In this document: positions 4,737 through 7,918 of the stretch, in pieces
How positions within the stretch are numbered: position 1 is the stretch's first letter
How the letters are laid out: every line of letters begins with the position of its first letter
Assembly: GCA_045647345.1 (NCBI GenBank)
Contig: JAZRMG010000110.1
Span: 1 to 7,918 of the forward strand
Length of the DNA: 7,918 bases
Origin: UBA1189 sp045647345
Lineage (GTDB): Bacteria; Bacteroidota; Bacteroidia; Bacteroidales; Bacteroidaceae
Direction of reading: 5' to 3'
Notes under the pieces: generated by a model
What the model saw: the letters and a program-made list of their open reading frames with translations, nothing else
What the model was told of the DNA's origin: nothing
The model's database searches: none
Translations under genes and position numbers: made by a program

Positions 4737-5375
4737 ATGAAATCAGATATGATTATACACATATTGGCCTATTGGATAGGGTGCGTGGTGTTGCTAGTTT
4801 GTTGCCAATGCTTCTTTTCTTGGAGACAAAAGAAAAAGTGCAAGTATAGCCTTAAATTTGCCTTAGCCACCCTGTTTGGAGCGCCCTTCATCGTACCCTT
4901 GGCTCCCATCGTGTTTGGCATTGATTACATCTACCGACAATTTTTTGAGTCAAAATTCATCGAAATGAAGGAACAGCGATATCGAAACGAGCAACGCAAG
5001 CAGCGCGATGCCAAGTGTCGCGAGTATGGAATTCCCGAAGGCACACACTACCTAAGCTTCGAGCATATATCTGGTGCCGGCACAGTTTACTGTAAGGATT
5101 GTGGTCATCGTGAGCATGTCATCGGCTTCACCCACGGAGCCTACGAATGTGACTTTGGTCGTCAGTGTCCCCAGTGCCACACCTTTGTTGTGGAGCACAA
5201 CGCGAGCACACACTATCACACCATTGGCCCCTTTACCGAAGACTGCTTATGTCCTAAGTGTGGAGCCGTAGTGCATGGCAAAGACGAACCGTGGGACAAG
5301 GGAAAGGATTCCCCTCTCTTCTGTCCCCAATGCCATGGCTATAATCTCGAGTATTATATGCAGTATATCACGTGA
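4737..5375 (+). CDS. Two-TM membrane protein with four-CxxC zinc-ribbon domain
   Basis: A 212-residue protein. Residues 5-27 and about 38-63 are hydrophobic and fit two membrane spans in a hairpin, separated by a basic loop WRQKKKCK. A charged helical stretch follows (70-95, rich in Glu, Arg and Lys), then a Cys-rich C-terminal domain with C119xxC122, C144xxC147, C172xxC175 and C196xxC199, enough for two zinc ribbons. The tail is probably cytoplasmic by the positive-inside rule. From memory, similar zinc-ribbon wording (GTVYCKDCGH, FTHG, QCPQCH) occurs in uncharacterised Bacteroidetes proteins. Function unknown. The frame is open far upstream to 4263, but only the ATG at 4737 follows the promoter; ATG 4749 (Met5) is an alternative. 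It is convergent with the small gene ending at 5409, with no obvious terminator in the 33-base gap. Confidence 0.78.
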   Translation: MKSDMIIHILAYWIGCVVLLVCCQCFFSWRQKKKCKYSLKFALATLFGAPFIVPLAPIVFGIDYIYRQFFESKFIEMKEQRYRNEQRKQRDAKCREYGIPEGTHYLSFEHISGAGTVYCKDCGHREHVIGFTHGAYECDFGRQCPQCHTFVVEHNASTHYHTIGPFTEDCLCPKCGAVVHGKDEPWDKGKDSPLFCPQCHGYNLEYYMQYIT

Positions 5376-5408
5376 ATGAGCGGTACACACCTTTCTGCTT
5401 GCTCGCGC

Positions 5409-5609
5409 CTACATCAAACTTCTTATGTATGCACATACCAGTTCGGCCGTTGTTCGTTTTTGTTTCTCTAGTGGCATAGTTAGCAACTTCTCACGTGTTA
5501 TCAATCCATTTTGTTTCGCCCAACGCGCCGCTTCCATTTCCAATTGGCGCAATCCTTTTTCTTTTATTTGTTGTCGAGCGAAAGCCAACATCTCTTCTTT
5601 CGTTATCAT
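5409..5609 (-). CDS. Small charged unknown protein (66 aa), last of a three-gene cluster
   Basis: A 66-residue protein beginning MITKEEMLAFARQQIKEKG, mainly helical and rich in Lys, Arg and Glu, with no membrane span or metal motif. I do not recognise it. It begins 18 bases after the stop of the upstream gene, and both it and its neighbours share short, amphipathic, strongly charged helices, so they are likely an operon. It is convergent with the zinc-ribbon gene. Nucleic-acid binding or a structural helper role is possible but unsupported. Confidence 0.62.
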   Translation of the reverse strand: MITKEEMLAFARQQIKEKGLRQLEMEAARWAKQNGLITREKLLTMPLEKQKRTTAELVCAYIRSLM

Positions 5610-5627
5610 AATGCTCAGTTTGTATTA

Positions 5628-5978
5628 TTAATCCCCCTCTTCCAGCACGAAAGTTTTCATTCTATCTATGAGTGAAAAGATTGATTCCAGTCTCGCGCTC
5701 ATGGGCTTTCTCTTCGCTTGCCCCTCATCGTGTTGGCGCATGGGTTGTGATGGTGCCTCCACCACTTCCTCCTGGGCTATCTGTTTGGGTAATGGCTCGG
5801 GGAGTATCACCACGCGTTCTACCGCTTGTAGCATAGCCTCCCTCCTTGCTTGTTGCCTCTTCATCTGCTTCTCGCGTAACCTTTCGCGCTTCACCTCATC
5901 GCAGGTCTTGATGGTCTTCACCTTCCTCATCCTGCCACCTTCCATAGCCGGTGTGGTATGTATGCATGATTCATTCAT
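5628..5978 (-). CDS. Basic coiled-coil-like unknown protein (116 aa)
   Basis: A 116-residue protein. The N-terminal half (17-60) is strongly basic and helical (MRKVKTIKTCDEVKRERLRE and following residues, Gln/Arg-rich), consistent with nucleic-acid or coiled-coil contact. A Pro-rich linker (about 58-82, with ILPEPLP and APSQP) leads to a C-terminal helix ARLESIFSLIDRMKTFVLEE. I do not recognise it. It starts 17 bases after the previous stop, with no clear Shine-Dalgarno. ATGs at residues 12 and 17 are alternative starts; the latter has GGAAGGTGGCAGG just before it. Confidence 0.62.
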   Translation of the reverse strand: MNESCIHTTPAMEGGRMRKVKTIKTCDEVKRERLREKQMKRQQARREAMLQAVERVVILPEPLPKQIAQEEVVEAPSQPMRQHDEGQAKRKPMSARLESIFSLIDRMKTFVLEEGD

Positions 5979-5995
5979 TGTAGTTTGTACTTTTT

Positions 5996-6310
5996 TTAGA
6001 TGTTTCTTTCACGAGGCGGATGCTTTCTTATCATCTCCTCACACTCAGCTATGATGTTGTCCAGTTCTTCGATCTCTTTTTTGATGTCTTCGTCAGTAAG
6101 TCCCTTTTTCCTTCTTCTCTTTCCTTCGAGTTGCTCCATCCGACTATCTTTCTTTATCAGTGCGTCCATGCGTTGTGATTGGGCTCTTAAATATTCAGCA
6201 GAAAAGGCCATTGATTGCGTACGTTCTCGTTCTTTCATGCACGCCTCGTTCCATTGCTTGTGAAATTCGTTGATATATTCTTCACCCGAAGGGATCCTTC
6301 TTTTAGTCAT
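5996..6310 (-). CDS. Charged helical unknown protein (104 aa), first of a three-gene cluster
   Basis: A 104-residue protein beginning MTKRRIPSGEEYINEFHKQW. It is helical with a basic patch EGKRRRKKGLTDED (62-75) and a likely coiled coil IKKEIEELDNIIAECEEMI (76-94). I do not recognise it. It heads a run of three genes on the minus strand with gaps of 17 and 18 bases. No consensus promoter was found in the short region upstream, so it may be read from the immunity-like cluster further right. Confidence 0.62.
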   Translation of the reverse strand: MTKRRIPSGEEYINEFHKQWNEACMKERERTQSMAFSAEYLRAQSQRMDALIKKDSRMEQLEGKRRRKKGLTDEDIKKEIEELDNIIAECEEMIRKHPPRERNI

Positions 6311-6318
6311 ATACGTAG

Positions 6319-6402
6319 TTATTTATCATGGTGCCCCAATGGAGATGCTGCTACTGACACCAAGAACCACTTGGGCAAAACTTCATCCAAAGGGATAGAC
6401 AT
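6319..6402 (-). CDS. 27-codon ORF directly after the immunity-like gene
   Basis: An ATG two bases after the stop of the immunity-like gene opens a 27-residue frame (MSIPLDEVLPKWFLVS, ending PLGHHDK) stopping nine bases before the next start. It neatly fills the gap between two genes, but has no ribosome site or recognisable similarity. It may be a real peptide, or the remnant of a longer gene. Confidence 0.25.
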   Translation of the reverse strand: MSIPLDEVLPKWFLVSVAASPLGHHDK

Positions 6403-6404
6403 TT

Positions 6405-6818
6405 TTATTCTTTCTTCATTCGTATTTTTATAGGTTCGCCAAGATTAAATACTCCCCCATCATCTGTATCCTTAGGTTTGACCTTCCATAATGGGTCTTT
6501 CAAAGAAAAATAATAAAGTTCTACATCATCAGGGAGTAATTGATTTACTGCTTCTGCAAATTCTATTCCCTTTTTCCACCATTCTCTCCATTGTGAATCG
6601 GTCCAAGGGGGTGTAGGATACAAGGTTTTACTATCCCATTCATGAAACCACTCTTTTAGTCCGCCAATGCCAGACAAATCAATGGCAATTTTATTGCCAT
6701 CTTCCCTAATATAAATGCCATCATACCCACCAATGCAACAACCCTCTTCATCCCAAAATAGGGCTTCCCCATAATCGGGTAGCATCAGAACTTTGTACGA
6801 ATTCTCATCTATTCTCAT
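6405..6818 (-). CDS. Immunity-protein-like small acidic protein (137 aa)
   Basis: A 137-residue soluble protein, acidic and Trp-rich. It opens with VLMLPDYGEALFWDEEG (9-25), continues with LKEWFHEWDSKTLYP (54-68) and DSQWREWWKKGIEFAEAVNQ (74-93), and ends DPLWKVKPKDTDDGGVFNLG plus a basic tail. Such small acidic cytoplasmic proteins are typical of immunity proteins paired with polymorphic toxins in Bacteroidales; I cannot name the Imm family. A GGAGG (6827-6831) overlaps the stop of the ankyrin gene and sits eight bases from this ATG, so the two are co-transcribed and probably coupled. No toxin gene is visible nearby. Confidence 0.68.
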   Translation of the reverse strand: MRIDENSYKVLMLPDYGEALFWDEEGCCIGGYDGIYIREDGNKIAIDLSGIGGLKEWFHEWDSKTLYPTPPWTDSQWREWWKKGIEFAEAVNQLLPDDVELYYFSLKDPLWKVKPKDTDDGGVFNLGEPIKIRMKKE

Positions 6819-6826
6819 AGCTTTAT

Positions 6827-6831
6827 CCTCC
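6827..6831 (-). promoter_or_regulatory. Shine-Dalgarno of the immunity-like gene, overlapping the upstream stop
   Basis: The minus strand reads AATAGGAGGATAAAGCTATG: GGAGG lies eight bases before the ATG at 6818 and begins inside the TAG of the ankyrin gene, consistent with coupling by terminating ribosomes. Confidence 0.6.
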
Positions 6832-7918
6832 TATTCCTTTCGTGGGTCGTACCCCTCCTCGTAGAGTCTGGCCCCATATGATTCCAATAGTTTTTCGATT
6901 TCCATATTTATTCTTTCCTCCTCTTCGTCATCGTCGTATCCCCATAGCACATCAAGGATGCTACACTTTATATTCCAGTTATATTCTGAATATAAATCTG
7001 TAAGAAACGAATTAAAGTTAGGGTTTGCGCCTCTCTGTAGCAGATGCTTCATCATATCTATGCTGTTAGCATAGTAGGCCGTAAGTAAAGGTTGCATACC
7101 ATCGTACCCGAAAAGGTCAATGTATGCGCCATTGTCGAGCAATAAATCTACTACTGCCAAGCACTTTACATAGTTTTCTTTCTTTATAGCGGCCTTTTTC
7201 TCTTCTGTGTAATTTTCGGAATATTTCATACCATGATCTGGAAAGTAGCTTAACGCCTTCTGTAAGGCCGATTCACCACTTTTATCCAATGCATTCACAT
7301 TGGCTCCTTGTTCGATGGCATACTTCGCTAATTTATAGTCTAAGTTGTCGCATGCATAGAAGAGCAACTCATCCTCCTTCTTAAAGTTGTGCATTTTCTC
7401 CGGCATAGTCAACCTCAACTGATCCAAGGTGAGCTCTACAAACATATCCTTTATCTCGTTCCAAGAATAGCTTCGTAGCGTAGTGTCAAAGTCGTATTCA
7501 TAAACATTTGTTACCCGGTCCAATATGTTGCGTGCATTAGTATCATCTAACACTATTTTGTATTCAATAGAATAGAAGGGATTCTCTGATGATTTCTTGG
7601 TATGACTAAATCCCTCATGTACCTTGATTATTCCCGAGTCTGCTACCTCTTGTAACAGATGCCAAAACATATTAGCGAGTTCTTCAGGCGTGATTACCTC
7701 TTGGAAGTAAGTACTATATCGTAGTTCTCTAAAGGGTGTTCCATTTTCCTCCCAATTCAACGACCAATAATAAGGAAGTATTTTGGGATTCCTAGTTGAT
7801 ATTATTGCTACGGCATTCCATACCTGAATAGCATATTCAAGTTTTAGTGTTACCGCCTTATAAGAACATGCTCCTTCTTTTTCATTAATTCTTACGCTAT
7901 GGTTCCCTATACGATAAA
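6831..7918 (-). CDS. Ankyrin-repeat protein, 5' end beyond the window (partial)
   Basis: The frame is open from the window edge to the TAG at 6831-6833, about 361 codons, with no in-frame ATG in the first 77 codons; a TTG at 7758-7760 is not a credible start because the preceding 52 codons are open and protein-like (YRIGNHSVRINEKEG and on). An N-terminal region of unknown fold precedes ankyrin repeats: FYACDNLDYKLAKYAIEQGA followed by NVNALDKSGESAL, then VDLLLDNGAYIDLFGYDGMQ, then MMKHLLQRGANPN. An acidic DDDEEEER stretch and a final helix KLLESYGARLYEEG follow. Ankyrin repeats mediate protein binding; in Bacteroidales polymorphic-toxin loci they occur in immunity proteins. That role here is inferred from the coupled immunity-like neighbour. 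Confidence 0.8.
   Translation of the reverse strand, partial: YRIGNHSVRINEKEGACSYKAVTLKLEYAIQVWNAVAIISTRNPKILPYYWSLNWEENGTPFRELRYSTYFQEVITPEELANMFWHLLQEVADSGIIKVHEGFSHTKKSSENPFYSIEYKIVLDDTNARNILDRVTNVYEYDFDTTLRSYSWNEIKDMFVELTLDQLRLTMPEKMHNFKKEDELLFYACDNLDYKLAKYAIEQGANVNALDKSGESALQKALSYFPDHGMKYSENYTEEKKAAIKKENYVKCLAVVDLLLDNGAYIDLFGYDGMQPLLTAYYANSIDMMKHLLQRGANPNFNSFLTDLYSEYNWNIKCSILDVLWGYDDDEEEERINMEIEKLLESYGARLYEEGYDPRKE

Noticed and set aside
5668..6263. Plus-strand open frames opposite the small charged genes
   Set aside because: Ser/Cys/Phe-rich mirror translations of Lys/Glu-rich minus-strand genes; typical shadows.
7758..7760. TTG as start of the ankyrin protein
   Set aside because: The frame continues with protein-like sequence to the window edge, so the true start is outside.

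Overview
The window looks like an accessory (defence and competition) stretch of a Bacteroidales chromosome or integrated element, probably Bacteroides, Parabacteroides or Prevotella. The basis is the promoter style. Several start points carry the Bacteroidetes -33/-7 pair (TTTG, 19-20 bases, TAnnTTTG), Shine-Dalgarno sequences are mostly weak or absent, and base composition is moderate to AT-rich. There are no rRNA, tRNA, transposase, integrase or CRISPR sequences.

Layout from left to right. (1) Positions 1-972, minus strand: a tightly coupled three-gene operon. It has a DUF3791-type small protein, a DUF3990 protein with ADP-ribosyltransferase-like motifs, and a third small protein cut by the left edge. 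The genes overlap by ATGA at both junctions and share a strong promoter whose -7 box lies in an inverted repeat. It reads like a toxin-antitoxin-type module. (2) Positions 1016-2468: an Abi_2/AbiD-AbiF-type HEPN gene on the plus strand, followed by a strong terminator and bracketed by two diverged direct copies of a non-coding repeat. The abi leader holds a 10-bp inverted repeat, a plus-strand promoter, and on the opposite strand a consensus promoter followed about 60 bases later by a hairpin and T-run, suggesting a small antisense RNA. (3) Positions 2472-4595, minus strand: a 416-residue protein of unknown function, then a UmuD-like S24 autoprotease lacking the usual C-terminal end and without umuC, then an unknown 143-residue protein overlapping it by 14 bases. 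(4) Positions 4701-5375, plus strand: a two-TM protein with four CxxC knuckles, expressed from a near-perfect promoter so close to the ATG that the mRNA would be leaderless. (5) Positions 5409-6310, minus strand: three small, highly charged unknown proteins, closely spaced. (6) Positions 6319-7918, minus strand: an ankyrin-repeat protein open at the right edge, an immunity-like protein coupled to it, and a 27-codon ORF; this resembles an immunity-gene cluster without a visible toxin.

The protein families recognised with most confidence are Abi_2 (HEPN RxxxxH), UmuD/S24 (Ser-Lys dyad 37 residues apart), DUF3990/DUF3791 and the ankyrin repeats. The rest are described from visible features only. 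The most unusual locus is the abi unit, with its candidate antisense RNA, inverted repeat and flanking direct repeats.
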